From positions 1-55,469 of the IMG/VR virus record IMGVR_UViG_3300050121_000180: 55,469 nt of DNA; one strand, given 5' to 3'. A program made the translations under genes and the position numbers. Position 1 is the first letter of the stretch. Each line of letters opens with the position of its first letter. Positions 6,022-14,258 of the stretch are shown here, one piece after another. Source of the stretch: a virus. Below the pieces are notes generated by a model. That model searched no databases and was not told the origin of the DNA. It saw only the letters and a list, made by a program, of their open reading frames with translations.

Positions 6022-8283
6022 TCACTTAAAACTTCCAATTGCATAAGCAATTCCTGTAAAATTGAAAGTATTCTTCAAAGTTATTTTATCAATTTCCACT
6101 AACATTCCACTTTCTACCATTACTTTCAAAGTACGGTCTAAAATTGCTACAGCCCCGCCCCCTGATTTATCATTCTTAAAAGCTGCTCTATTATTAACCC
6201 TTCTTGTGTAATATAATTTTGGAATAATTTTAGCTTCAAATAGATTTTCTTTCACGTTATACGTTTCCAATTGTTTTGCAGTTGAATTTAAATATTCTTT
6301 CGTTATTTTTTCTAAATCAAACAAATGTTTGGAAGCGCCTTCGCCAATATCCCCTGTCTTAAATTTTTGCGTAACAATAGCAACGTCATTCTCCGCAAAG
6401 CGTATGCCCCAAGCAGCTTCTTCCGCGTTAATTACAGGCGCATAAGGGTTTATGCCTATTGCAATAAGTGAAGCTGTTTTTTTAGCTTTAATATGCGAAC
6501 GATTCCATAACTCCGCAACATAACCTTCCGGGTTTTCGTTAACAATTTTATCAATTTTAGAACTAAACTCCCTAAACAGTTTTTCAGCTGCTTCACTAAT
6601 AGTTACATTATTAACCGTTTTGTTAACTGAATTAGTAAGCGCAATTGAAAGCAGACTTCCAATCTTAGCTAATAATTCTTTAGGCGGGGGTTGGCCTGCG
6701 TTTGGGTTATCGGGAACCCGAATCCCTTCATATTGAATAATTGAAAAACGAGGGATAAGCCCGTCAGCGATTTGCTGTTCGTCTAAGTTGTTATAAAATA
6801 TTTCGGGCGTACTTTCGCCTAATATTGTTAAAGCTGGAGATTGTACTTCAGCAGTATTTTTTTCGGAATCGCTATACGCGGAAGTTCCTAGCCAATCATT
6901 AGCGCCAGACTTACCGTATAAATCTAATAAGGAACGTTTAAGCGACTTGCTTGCAGAATTTGCACGTGCGTCATTCATTTCCTGCAATGTATAACCAATT
7001 TCCCCCATGATTGAGAATACGCAGGGTTTTGTGGACAAAGAACGAATTAATGCAGGACCTGAACTAAAAACTACAGGGCCGACAAATTGAGTTATTAATG
7101 GAATAGTTGGGCGTAACGCTGAAACTATACGGTTAATACCTGCGGTTGCCCCATCTTTGCCTCGACCTGTTCCAGCTAACAAAACAATATACAAATTTAA
7201 ACCTTGGCTGGATACATTAAAAGCGCGTCCTGCAATTCCAGCCATAAACGCCATTGCTCCAGCTAATGCAATTTCATGTACAGGTTTAAAAGATGTTTCA
7301 AATATATAATTTGTTAATTCACCTAATAACCCTTGGGGTGTTGTATAAGTGGAACTATGAGGGGTTAGTTTCGTTGGTTTTAAATTAGAAGTTGGAGCAG
7401 GCATTAAAGGCTCTGGCTTTTTCATAATAGCTTCAGCATTCCGCTTAACAGCGTCGAAGTCAATTGGGGCGGGCTCGTTAGCGCGAATTTTGTTTAACAT
7501 TCCGTACTTGCCTATAAAATAAGAATCGCGTTGCGCTTTATCTCTTTTGCCTAACTTACTCATACGGAATAGCCGTATAACTTGCTCGTTGTCTTTTGAA
7601 TAAAATGCGATTATTGAAAGTAATGCAAAGTCAGCTTCACTTTGGCTGGGATAAATGCCTTGCCATTCTCCGTTGCAAAGCGTGATATACTTTTCACCGT
7701 TAACTGCATTGGAAGCACGTTCACAAATTTCAATATCGGAATAGTCCCCGTCAATTTGTTCCAAGTCGACAATGTTAACAGGTTGCATTTCCACATACAT
7801 TACGTCTAATAACTCTTGGCGCTCTTCAATTGGAATATTCCGAATAGCATTGCCAGTGCAAATCATGTACCGGCCTTCGGAATAAATTTCCACATGCGAG
7901 CGGTGAACGCCGCGGGGAATTTTGCCTTTTACAATAATGTGAACACCACGACCAGAAGTGGATAATTCTGTATAGCTATTGAAAGCATTTATGATTTGCC
8001 CAAAGCGTACTTTATCTTCATCGCTTGCTGGATTAGATAGTTTGTCATCCAAGTCGATGAATGTATAAGGGTCGTCTTTAGTAATTACGAAGCCGATTGC
8101 AGGGCTACCTGTTTTTACTGCTTCTTCAAAGCTACCCCATGTTGCTGGATTAGTTACATCGGCAAATTGCCCGGTGCGGGGATTTAATGGAAACTTCTTT
8201 GGCTCGCCTGCTTCGTTCAATGTCATGTCTGCGACAATCCATTGGTTAAGCTGCCTAAGCTCTATTGGAAAATTATTAAGCAT
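6022..8283 (-). CDS. Primase-helicase: prim-pol domain plus DUF3987 ATPase (753 aa)
   Basis: Residues 1-150 carry an archaeo-eukaryotic-type primase/polymerase domain: FIDLDD (D77, D79, D80) as metal ligands, STSGRGVHIIVKG (H115) and EIYSEGRYMICTG. Residues about 310-650 match DUF3987, a RecA-like helicase domain, with the P-loop GTGRGKDGAT (371-380) and a second conserved strand FSIMGEIGYTL. It should prime and unwind DNA at the fork, serving the phage's own family B polymerase and clamp. The C-terminal 70 residues look like a DNA-binding winged-helix tail. It follows the 73-aa putative regulator in one minus-strand transcription unit. Confidence 0.88.
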   Translation of the reverse strand: MLNNFPIELRQLNQWIVADMTLNEAGEPKKFPLNPRTGQFADVTNPATWGSFEEAVKTGSPAIGFVITKDDPYTFIDLDDKLSNPASDEDKVRFGQIINAFNSYTELSTSGRGVHIIVKGKIPRGVHRSHVEIYSEGRYMICTGNAIRNIPIEERQELLDVMYVEMQPVNIVDLEQIDGDYSDIEICERASNAVNGEKYITLCNGEWQGIYPSQSEADFALLSIIAFYSKDNEQVIRLFRMSKLGKRDKAQRDSYFIGKYGMLNKIRANEPAPIDFDAVKRNAEAIMKKPEPLMPAPTSNLKPTKLTPHSSTYTTPQGLLGELTNYIFETSFKPVHEIALAGAMAFMAGIAGRAFNVSSQGLNLYIVLLAGTGRGKDGATAGINRIVSALRPTIPLITQFVGPVVFSSGPALIRSLSTKPCVFSIMGEIGYTLQEMNDARANSASKSLKRSLLDLYGKSGANDWLGTSAYSDSEKNTAEVQSPALTILGESTPEIFYNNLDEQQIADGLIPRFSIIQYEGIRVPDNPNAGQPPPKELLAKIGSLLSIALTNSVNKTVNNVTISEAAEKLFREFSSKIDKIVNENPEGYVAELWNRSHIKAKKTASLIAIGINPYAPVINAEEAAWGIRFAENDVAIVTQKFKTGDIGEGASKHLFDLEKITKEYLNSTAKQLETYNVKENLFEAKIIPKLYYTRRVNNRAAFKNDKSGGGAVAILDRTLKVMVESGMLVEIDKITLKNTFNFTGIAYAIGSFK

Positions 8284-8294
8284 TTAGGCTGCCT

Positions 8295-8516
8295 TTATTG
8301 TAAGTTTAAGTTTTTACCGCTTAAATGCTCATACAAAAATTCCACACGATTAACTGAAGGGTTCTTCATCATGTGGGCGCTAAAGCGTTGCAGCCAAAAG
8401 AATGTAATACCCGTATCAATACTTATTTCCGCAATGGAGCGTTCGTCATTTTTTAACAGCTTGTGAGTTTGTTGCATTAGCGCACCCGGACTGTCGAAGA
8501 TTTTTATTTTTGCCAT
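8295..8516 (-). CDS. Small helix-turn-helix-like protein (73 aa)
   Basis: The stretch SIAEISIDTGITFFWLQRFS (residues about 27-46) reads as a helix-turn-helix: 'is.eTGi...wl..f'. Comparable small proteins of this type are often annotated as phage regulators. It is the promoter-proximal gene of the leftward primase operon, with a good -35/-10 pair at 8603-8575. It could regulate the divergent control region 8517-8673; inference. Confidence 0.65.
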   Translation of the reverse strand: MAKIKIFDSPGALMQQTHKLLKNDERSIAEISIDTGITFFWLQRFSAHMMKNPSVNRVEFLYEHLSGKNLNLQ

Positions 8517-8574
8517 GTGATTTCCTTAACGTTTAAATATTACTTACAAGGCGTTTAATATAATGTTAAAATTT

Positions 8575-8603
8575 AATATATGCAAGAGATATAATAGAAT
8601 CAA
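8575..8603 (-). promoter_or_regulatory. Leftward promoter of the primase operon
   Basis: On the minus strand TTGATT (8603-8598), a 17-base spacer and TATATT (8580-8575) form a near-consensus sigma70-type promoter about 60 bases before the start of the 73-aa gene. Confidence 0.65.
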
Positions 8604-8611
8604 TAAACTTA

Positions 8612-8640
8612 TTGCGCGGTGTAAAGATAGGCTTTAATAT
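8612..8640 (+). promoter_or_regulatory. Rightward promoter of the nucleotide-metabolism operon
   Basis: TTGCGC (8612-8617), 17 bases, TAATAT (8635-8640), then the ATG of the MazG-like gene at 8674. Together with the leftward promoter it makes a divergent control region. Confidence 0.6.
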
Positions 8641-8673
8641 CTGTTTACTGTTTAATTTTATAGGGAGTTAAAA

Positions 8674-9240
8674 ATGAGTGCTAAAGAAAAAAATGCTGAC
8701 GATTGTATTGACGTTGGTATTGTGGTACAGGATTATGAAAAGTTTGTTAAAGGGTTGTTTAAAACAAATAACGAAGCGCCGTATCCTAATTCTTTTATTT
8801 GGAACTTAACCCATGCTGCCTTAGGTATCGGCGGTGAAGCGGATGAAGTTGTTGACTTAGTTAAAAAGACATTTGCAAACAACCGAACCTTGGACGGGGA
8901 TAAGCTTGTAAAAGAGTTGGGAGATTTAATGTTTTACATTCAAGCAATGTGCAACACTATCAACATTCCTTTAATAACTGTCCTGCAAGCTAACGTTGTA
9001 AAACTTACCGCACGTTTCCCCGAAGGTTATTCAAATGAAGCTGCAATTGCACGAGCAGATGAAAACCAACCTGAACCTGAACCTGAATCTGAAGTTTACG
9101 GCGAAATCCCCCGCGGATATAAAATGTCTACAAAGTCATTAGGTAAACCTTTTAAAAACTTCATGGATGCGGGTTGGACTCGCGAACAAATGGTTGAATT
9201 TGGGTATATTGAACTTATTATTCCGGAATTAGCAGGATAG
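8674..9240 (+). CDS. MazG-like NTP pyrophosphohydrolase with extra C-terminal tail domain (188 aa)
   Basis: Residues 20-110 carry the all-alpha NTP pyrophosphatase signature: ALGIGGEADEVVDLVKK (E55, E58 and D61) followed by KELGDLMFYI (E81, D84), which together bind Mg2+. It would hydrolyse (d)NTPs to monophosphates plus PPi. After an acidic linker (EPEPESEV) comes a tail of about 40 residues with DAGWTREQMVEFGYIEL, also found at the end of the DUF669 protein at 11580-12398. Start is set by GGGAG seven bases upstream. It heads an operon with thyX. Confidence 0.82.
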   Translation: MSAKEKNADDCIDVGIVVQDYEKFVKGLFKTNNEAPYPNSFIWNLTHAALGIGGEADEVVDLVKKTFANNRTLDGDKLVKELGDLMFYIQAMCNTINIPLITVLQANVVKLTARFPEGYSNEAAIARADENQPEPEPESEVYGEIPRGYKMSTKSLGKPFKNFMDAGWTREQMVEFGYIELIIPELAG

Positions 9241-9241
9241 T

Positions 9242-9436
9242 ATGATAGCCGTTCAAACTCCGAGCGGTTTAGTTGCGTGGTGCCACATACCACGCCAAAT
9301 CCCCGTATACATTGCAATGCTGTATAATTCAGCTCCCCCGCAAATCATCCCTGATACAATGTTAAGCAAGGTTGAAATGTTGGAATACAACGAATTACAA
9401 AGTCAAAATATTGACGGAAGGTTTTTAGAAAAATGA
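9242..9436 (+). CDS. Small hypothetical protein (64 aa)
   Basis: It sits one base after the MazG-like stop and overlaps thyX by four bases (ATGA), with AGGA just upstream, so it is translated within the operon. The sequence has two Trp/Cys-containing strands (LVAWCHIP) but no known motif. Confidence 0.55.
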   Translation: MIAVQTPSGLVAWCHIPRQIPVYIAMLYNSAPPQIIPDTMLSKVEMLEYNELQSQNIDGRFLEK

Positions 9437-10173
9437 CTGATAAAATTAAAGTATTGGACCACGGATTTATTCTTCTCCACAATATGGCTGGGCCAACTAG
9501 ACGAATTTATGAAGAAACTGATGAGGGTTTAACTGTTGAACGCGATTTCGATGCAGACGATACTGACCCGGCAAACTCAGCACGTATGTCATTCAATCAA
9601 ATGGATGCGGGGCGTACACGTGAACAGGATTTCAAGCTTGCTGAATATTTAATGAAAAACCAACACTGGACTCCGTTTGAGTCTATTGAAGTTTGGATTG
9701 AAATGAAATTGCCTATATTTGTAGCTCGGCAATTTGTGCGTCATCGTACAGCAAGCTTAAATGAAGTATCAGGCCGTTATGTTACTTTGCCTGAAGAATG
9801 GTATATCCCTGAAAATGTTGGGGCAGCTCCAAAAGATAAGAAGCAAGGGCAAGCTGAAGGCTTAGATGATATTTTACAAAAACAATTTAAGTATGATTTA
9901 GATAAACAATGCGGTATTTCCTATAACTTATATTTACATCACATTGCTCAAGGCGTTGCGCCGGAACATGCTAGAATGTTTCTACATTTAAACCATTATA
10001 CTCATTGGTTATGGAAACAAGACTTGCGAAACCTTTTGGACTTTTTACGCCTGCGCGACCACGGACATGCACAGATTGAAGCGCAAATGTACGCCAAAGC
10101 AATTGATGCAGCTATTCGTCAATACCTCCCTGAAACAATGAAACTTTATGATAACTATGTAAGGATGCAATAA
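9433..10173 (+). CDS. thyX: Flavin-dependent thymidylate synthase ThyX (246 aa)
   Basis: The ThyX signature RHRxxxxNExSxRY is present as RHRTASLNEVSGRY at residues 103-116. The enzyme converts dUMP to dTMP with methylenetetrahydrofolate, FAD and NADPH. Length (246) is normal. ELLQ-like flavin contacts and the C-terminal helical bundle with H-rich segment (HLNHYTHWLWKQDLRN) also fit. It starts inside the end of the previous small gene and overlaps the next gene by one base (TAATG). It supplies dTTP for replication of an AT-rich genome. Confidence 0.95.
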   Translation: MTDKIKVLDHGFILLHNMAGPTRRIYEETDEGLTVERDFDADDTDPANSARMSFNQMDAGRTREQDFKLAEYLMKNQHWTPFESIEVWIEMKLPIFVARQFVRHRTASLNEVSGRYVTLPEEWYIPENVGAAPKDKKQGQAEGLDDILQKQFKYDLDKQCGISYNLYLHHIAQGVAPEHARMFLHLNHYTHWLWKQDLRNLLDFLRLRDHGHAQIEAQMYAKAIDAAIRQYLPETMKLYDNYVRMQ

Positions 10174-10607
10174 TGTTAGAAAACCCGGAATTCCTAGCCA
10201 AACTAAAAGCTTGGCAAACTGCCGCTCAACAGGCAAAAACTGCAACGGAGCTTGAAAGCAAACTTCGAGATGAAGTGTTTAAAGAAGCTTTTCCAGTTGA
10301 AGGGGCGAAGCAAGATAGCAAGGGGACTTTTTACGAAGACTTACCAAACGGCTGGCGCTTGCAAGCTGTTACTAAACTCACAGCAAAATTGGACGAAGCT
10401 GCTGTTCCTGCAATTAAAGAAAAACTTTTGGAAATGAAAGTAATCGGTGTGGACACACTATTTAAATATAAACCTTCGCTTGTTGCTGCGGAATATAAAA
10501 AATTAACAGTTGAATCCAAAGCTGTAGTTGACGAAGCAATTAAAGAAACCCCTGCAAAAGTTGTGTTGGAATTGCTTGCTCCAAAACCTGCGGAATTAGA
10601 CGTTTAA
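10173..10607 (+). CDS. Hypothetical protein (144 aa)
   Basis: A lysine- and glutamate-rich helical protein with one conserved-looking strand pair (TFYEDLPNGWRLQAVTKL). Small proteins of this kind commonly sit between thyX and the Sak4-like gene in related phages, but I cannot name the family with certainty. The exact TAATG overlap shows coupling to thyX. A role linked to recombination or replication is guessed from position only. Confidence 0.6.
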   Translation: MLENPEFLAKLKAWQTAAQQAKTATELESKLRDEVFKEAFPVEGAKQDSKGTFYEDLPNGWRLQAVTKLTAKLDEAAVPAIKEKLLEMKVIGVDTLFKYKPSLVAAEYKKLTVESKAVVDEAIKETPAKVVLELLAPKPAELDV

Positions 10608-10622
10608 TCATCACTAAACTAT

Positions 10623-10651
10623 TTGTTTTCAACGCGTTAAATTGCGATAAT
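10623..10651 (+). promoter_or_regulatory. Promoter of the recombination operon
   Basis: TTGTTT (10623-10628), 17 bases, GATAAT (10646-10651), with the ATG of the Sak4-like gene at 10677. The 26-base distance leaves room for a short leader with a ribosome site (TTAGGAATAAAT). Confidence 0.55.
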
Positions 10652-10676
10652 ACTATCTAGTTAATTAGGAATAAAT

Positions 10677-11516
10677 ATGAGTTTATTACAAACGATTTCG
10701 AGTTCGGGCTCTGTAGCAAGTACCGAGGGCGTGAGAATAGTTTTGGCTGGAATTGAGAAAGCTGGGAAAACCACGTTGGCTTGCTCTGCGCCTAAAACTT
10801 TACTTATTCCATTGGAAAATGGATATGGGGGCATTGTTGTTCAAAAGACTAATACGCCTTCAAGTTTTGAAGAAGTATTACAATTGATGGATGAAGTTAT
10901 TAAATACGCGCAAGCCGGTACATTTCCTTATAAAACGTTAGTCTTTGATAGTGCCACCGCTTTGGAACGGTTAATTCACGATTTTACATTGCGAACTGAC
11001 CCGACTTATGCAGTAGGTAACAAAAAAGCTTTGACCATGGAATCCGCATTGGGCGGGTTTGGTCGGGCTTATACTTTCGCTAATGAAAAGTTCGCGGAAT
11101 TCTTAGCAAAATGCGATTTGCTTGCAAAATACGGTAAAATTAATATTGTATTAACTTGCCATGTATTTGCTGCTCAAGTTGTTGACCCTGTCAACGGCGA
11201 ATACGATTCTTGGGATTTATTACTACATTCTCCCAAGAATAGCAAAACTTATGGAAAACGGGAAATCTTGACTCAATGGGCGGACATGATTGGATTCTTG
11301 CATGAACCTATGTTCATACTTGAGGGTGAAAATGTTAATCGTGGGATGAGTAGTAATAAAGGTCGTGTGCTTGGGATGAGTCGTATGCCAAGCTACGTTG
11401 CTGGGAATCGTTATGGTGTTATTGGCGAAATTCCTATCCCAAAAGAAAAGGGCTGGAATAGTATTGCCAATGCAATCTATACAAGTTGTAAAGTAGATAT
11501 TTTTAACAGGGATTAA
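10677..11516 (+). CDS. RecA-fold ATPase, Sak4-like single-strand annealing/recombination protein (279 aa)
   Basis: The Walker A motif is GIEKAGKTT (residues 25-33); Walker B is TLVFDS ending at D91; LTCHVF (about 160) forms the next core strand. The domain and size match the phage 'nucleotide-binding/Sak4' group of RecA-like core proteins. In known phages these partner a ssDNA-binding protein, and here a DUF669 protein follows directly, which strengthens the call. It would promote homologous pairing during replication and repair. Confidence 0.8.
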   Translation: MSLLQTISSSGSVASTEGVRIVLAGIEKAGKTTLACSAPKTLLIPLENGYGGIVVQKTNTPSSFEEVLQLMDEVIKYAQAGTFPYKTLVFDSATALERLIHDFTLRTDPTYAVGNKKALTMESALGGFGRAYTFANEKFAEFLAKCDLLAKYGKINIVLTCHVFAAQVVDPVNGEYDSWDLLLHSPKNSKTYGKREILTQWADMIGFLHEPMFILEGENVNRGMSSNKGRVLGMSRMPSYVAGNRYGVIGEIPIPKEKGWNSIANAIYTSCKVDIFNRD

Positions 11517-11579
11517 TTTTAAGTTTTAACGGAGAACACGGCTGCCGTAAAAGTCGGACTTTAAATTTAGGAGATTTAC

Positions 11580-12398
11580 ATGAAATTACCACAAAGTTTT
11601 AATGCTGCAACCGTTGCACCGTCAGCGCCTATTGAAGTGATTCCAGTTGGTTGGTATCCAATGACAATTACTGCAAGTGAAAACAAAGAAACCAGCAAGA
11701 AAAACGGTTCAATGTTAGCTTTAGAATTCACAATTATTGACGGGCAATACAAAGGACGTAAGTTCTTTTCTAACCTTAACTTGGTTAATCCAAACGCTCA
11801 AGCAGTTGAAATTGCTTACGCTGAACTATCTGCAATTTGCCATGCAACGGGTGTTATGATTGTGGAAGACAGCTCACAACTTCATAATATTCCATTGGAT
11901 GTTAAAGTTGGAATGCGTAAACCTGATGCGGCTTATCCAGACCCAGCTAATGAAATTAAAGGTTATAAACGCCTTGAAGGTGTTGGTGCTGCAAATGCTA
12001 CAGGCGCTCCGCCACCTTTACCTGCTGCAATTCCACCTGCTGCAACGGCTGCTCCTGCTGCGGCTGGGGTAATGCCTTGGGCTACAGCTGAAACGGTTGC
12101 TGCCCCTGCTGCGGCTGCTCCAGCTCCAGTGGCTGAAGTTGCTCCTCCTGTAGTTCCACCAGTAGTTGAAGCGCCAGCGCCGGCACCTGTTCCAACTCCA
12201 GCACCTGCCCCAGTTATCCCAGCGGAACCAGTTAAAACAATGACTGAAAAAGCTGCTGGTGCAACGTACGAAGCGTTTATTGCAAACGGTTGGACAGACG
12301 CAAAAATGATTGAAGCAGGTTATATGGTTTTAGTAGTTCCTGAAGTTGCTGCTCCAGCTCCAGCGGCAAATGGTGTAAACCCACCTTGGGCTAATTAA
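11580..12398 (+). CDS. DUF669-type ssDNA-binding protein with Ala/Pro linker (272 aa)
   Basis: Residues 20-110 fit DUF669 (IPVGWYPMTITASENKETS, then LALEFTIIDGQYKGRKFF). Members are OB-fold single-strand binding proteins that accompany Sak3/Sak4 recombinases. Residues about 130-225 are an Ala/Pro/Val low-complexity linker. The last 45 residues (YEAFIANGWTDAKMIEAGYM) match the tail of the MazG-like protein at 8674-9240 and may be a partner-binding peptide, as the C-terminal tip is in bacterial SSB. The leader 11517-11579 contains small inverted repeats (ACGGC/GCCGT; AAGTC/GACTT). Confidence 0.8.
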   Translation: MKLPQSFNAATVAPSAPIEVIPVGWYPMTITASENKETSKKNGSMLALEFTIIDGQYKGRKFFSNLNLVNPNAQAVEIAYAELSAICHATGVMIVEDSSQLHNIPLDVKVGMRKPDAAYPDPANEIKGYKRLEGVGAANATGAPPPLPAAIPPAATAAPAAAGVMPWATAETVAAPAAAAPAPVAEVAPPVVPPVVEAPAPAPVPTPAPAPVIPAEPVKTMTEKAAGATYEAFIANGWTDAKMIEAGYMVLVVPEVAAPAPAANGVNPPWAN

Positions 12399-12589
12399 TA
12401 GTTTTAAATTCTAAGCGTCGCCATGCCCGAATGCCTATATGGTCAAGACATGGCGCGGTCGTCTGATGGAAACAAATGCCGTAAGGTTAAGCTCTAATTA
12501 AAGCTTAGTGTTGTGAGTTCACCGGTAACTACCAAAGTCAGCGAGAGGGTGCAAAGCCCCCATTTTTTTTATTTTTAATGGAGTATAAA
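12399..12589 (+). other. 190-bp structured leader, possible RNA element
   Basis: No gene is seen. Inverted repeats include CGCCATG/CATGGCG (about 12419-12455), AAGCTCTAATTAAAGCTT, GTGAGTTCAC and a terminator-like GGGTGCAAAGCCC followed by TTTTTTTTATTTTT just before the ribosome site. The succession of hairpins ending in a T-run resembles an attenuator or a stable small RNA. I could not match it to a riboswitch class. Confidence 0.45.
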
Positions 12590-12928
12590 ATGTCAGAATT
12601 TCCTGTAGCTCCCCCAAAACAACATATAAGAACCCGAAACCTTGAAGAAGATTTTAAAGTTGATGTAAACGCTGTTCTTGCAGAATTAGGCGAAATGCTT
12701 GTTGCTAAAAACCGCAAGTATGGGGATGCAGCATTAAACCCAAAACAAACATTTTCCAAGTCTAGCGCAATTGAATTAATTAATGTTAGAATTGACGATA
12801 AACTTTCCCGTATTGCAAATGCTCAAACGGATGAAGACGAAGACCCTGAATGGGATTTGTTGGGCTATCTTGTGTTAAAACGGATTGCTATTTTGCGTCA
12901 AAAAGCAAGAGATGAAAGCGATTTATGA
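12590..12928 (+). CDS. DUF1599-like nucleotide-modification-associated protein (112 aa)
   Basis: The central motif AKNRKYGDAALNPKQTFSKS, followed by INVRIDDKLSRIANA and DEDPEWDLLGYLVLKR, fits the DUF1599/Nmad1-type fold seen in phages, which resembles all-alpha NTP pyrophosphatases. The start at 12590 is chosen because TGGAGTATAAA-ATG gives an ideal ribosome site; an in-frame ATG at 12578 lacks one. A function in nucleotide handling fits a phage with modified DNA. Confidence in the exact family is moderate. Confidence 0.65.
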   Translation: MSEFPVAPPKQHIRTRNLEEDFKVDVNAVLAELGEMLVAKNRKYGDAALNPKQTFSKSSAIELINVRIDDKLSRIANAQTDEDEDPEWDLLGYLVLKRIAILRQKARDESDL

Positions 12929-13338
12929 ATATTACAATTTACGCCAAACCCGTGTTCAAGTTTACGTTAACGCGTGATATTTTGAACGCTTTGATTTATT
13001 TATCCCAGCAACATTATGACTGGAAATGTAAGTCTGCTTCTGCTAAAGTAATGGATTCTGTTAATTCAATTAATGGTTTTCTGACTATCTGGCAATTCCA
13101 TTTTCCTTTCGTAGAAGGGCAAGCTGAATGCGATGCTGAAGAAGGTGAAATTACAGGCGTTACTTGGGGTGAACTGGATACGGTTCTTAAAATCTGCGAA
13201 AACAGGGGCAGTTGGCTTGATGATAATTTAAACAAGAAACTTGGCAAATTTGTCAAGGAAATTTATAAAGCTATGGATTTGTCTAATAAAACCGCAATGG
13301 GTTGGACAATTACTTCAGTGGCAGAATTCGAATTATGA
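12925..13338 (+). CDS. Hypothetical protein (137 aa)
   Basis: A soluble acidic protein with several Trp (WQFHFPFVEG, VTWGELDTVL). Four-base overlaps with the genes on both sides (ATGA type) place it firmly in the operon between the DUF1599-like protein and the nuclease. No domain is recognised. Confidence 0.6.
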   Translation: MNITIYAKPVFKFTLTRDILNALIYLSQQHYDWKCKSASAKVMDSVNSINGFLTIWQFHFPFVEGQAECDAEEGEITGVTWGELDTVLKICENRGSWLDDNLNKKLGKFVKEIYKAMDLSNKTAMGWTITSVAEFEL

Positions 13339-14258
13339 TACTTGCTGCCCAAACAATGCAAGCAATTGAAGATGCTTTAGTTAAAGACCAAGGTGCTGCA
13401 TTTCGAGGGAATTTGGAAAAGCTCATTCCACTAGCAGAAGACGCATATTCAACAAGCCAAGTTCCGTTCCGTAAGCACTTAGGCGCTTCGCTTATTGGTA
13501 GGGAATGCTCGCGCGAATTATGGTATAGCTGGCATTGGTGTAAAGCTCCAAAGTTTGGCGGTAGAATATTAAGACTATTTAATCGCGGGCATCTTGAAGA
13601 ACCTAGATTCGTAGCTTTACTTCAAATGATTGGTTGCACAGTTTATCAGTTTGATAAAAACGGTAAACAATTTCGCATTGACGGGCATGGAGGTCATTAC
13701 GGTGGAGGTTTAGATGGTGTTGCAGTAGGTATTCCTGAATATCCAAATGACCCGGGCTTAACTGAATTTAAAACACATAATGATAAATCTTTTAATACTG
13801 TGGTTAAAGAAGGTGTACAGGCTGCCAAACCCGAGCATTTCCATCAAATGCAACAATACATGGGTTATCATAAACTTCGCTTTGCACTCTACATGGCTGT
13901 GAATAAGAATACGGATGAAATACATGCGGAAATTATTTTGTTCGACCCTATATACTTTCATCAATATTTTGAACGTGCGGGTAACATTGTAAAATCCAAA
14001 ATACCGCTTCCAAAGATTAGCAATAATGCTAAATTTTTTAAATGCAGCTTTTGTGATTTTAAACCTATTTGTCATGGCAAAGACGTACCTGACTTAAACT
14101 GCCGCACATGCGTTTACAGCGAAGCATCATTGGAAAATGATAACGGCGAATGGATTTGTACCAATCCTTTAAACAGTTTAAATCTAATAAGCTTTGAGCA
14201 ACAATTAAAAGGATGTGATAATTACCTTGTTAATCCACATATAAAAGAACCTTTGTAA
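13335..14258 (+). CDS. PD-(D/E)XK nuclease of the Cas4/RecB type with cysteine cluster (307 aa)
   Basis: Motifs in order: RGHLEE (H86), GGGLDGVAVG (D127), LTEFKTH (E144-x-K146), then HQMQQYMGYH with the Q-x-x-x-Y helix of RecB-family nucleases. Cysteines C237, C240, C246, C256, C259 and C275 form a cluster that may bind Fe-S or zinc, as in Cas4 and AddB. The ATG at 13335 overlaps the upstream stop. It is followed without a gap by an SF2 helicase, so the two probably act as a helicase-nuclease pair in recombination or host DNA degradation. Confidence 0.8.
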   Translation: MILAAQTMQAIEDALVKDQGAAFRGNLEKLIPLAEDAYSTSQVPFRKHLGASLIGRECSRELWYSWHWCKAPKFGGRILRLFNRGHLEEPRFVALLQMIGCTVYQFDKNGKQFRIDGHGGHYGGGLDGVAVGIPEYPNDPGLTEFKTHNDKSFNTVVKEGVQAAKPEHFHQMQQYMGYHKLRFALYMAVNKNTDEIHAEIILFDPIYFHQYFERAGNIVKSKIPLPKISNNAKFFKCSFCDFKPICHGKDVPDLNCRTCVYSEASLENDNGEWICTNPLNSLNLISFEQQLKGCDNYLVNPHIKEPL

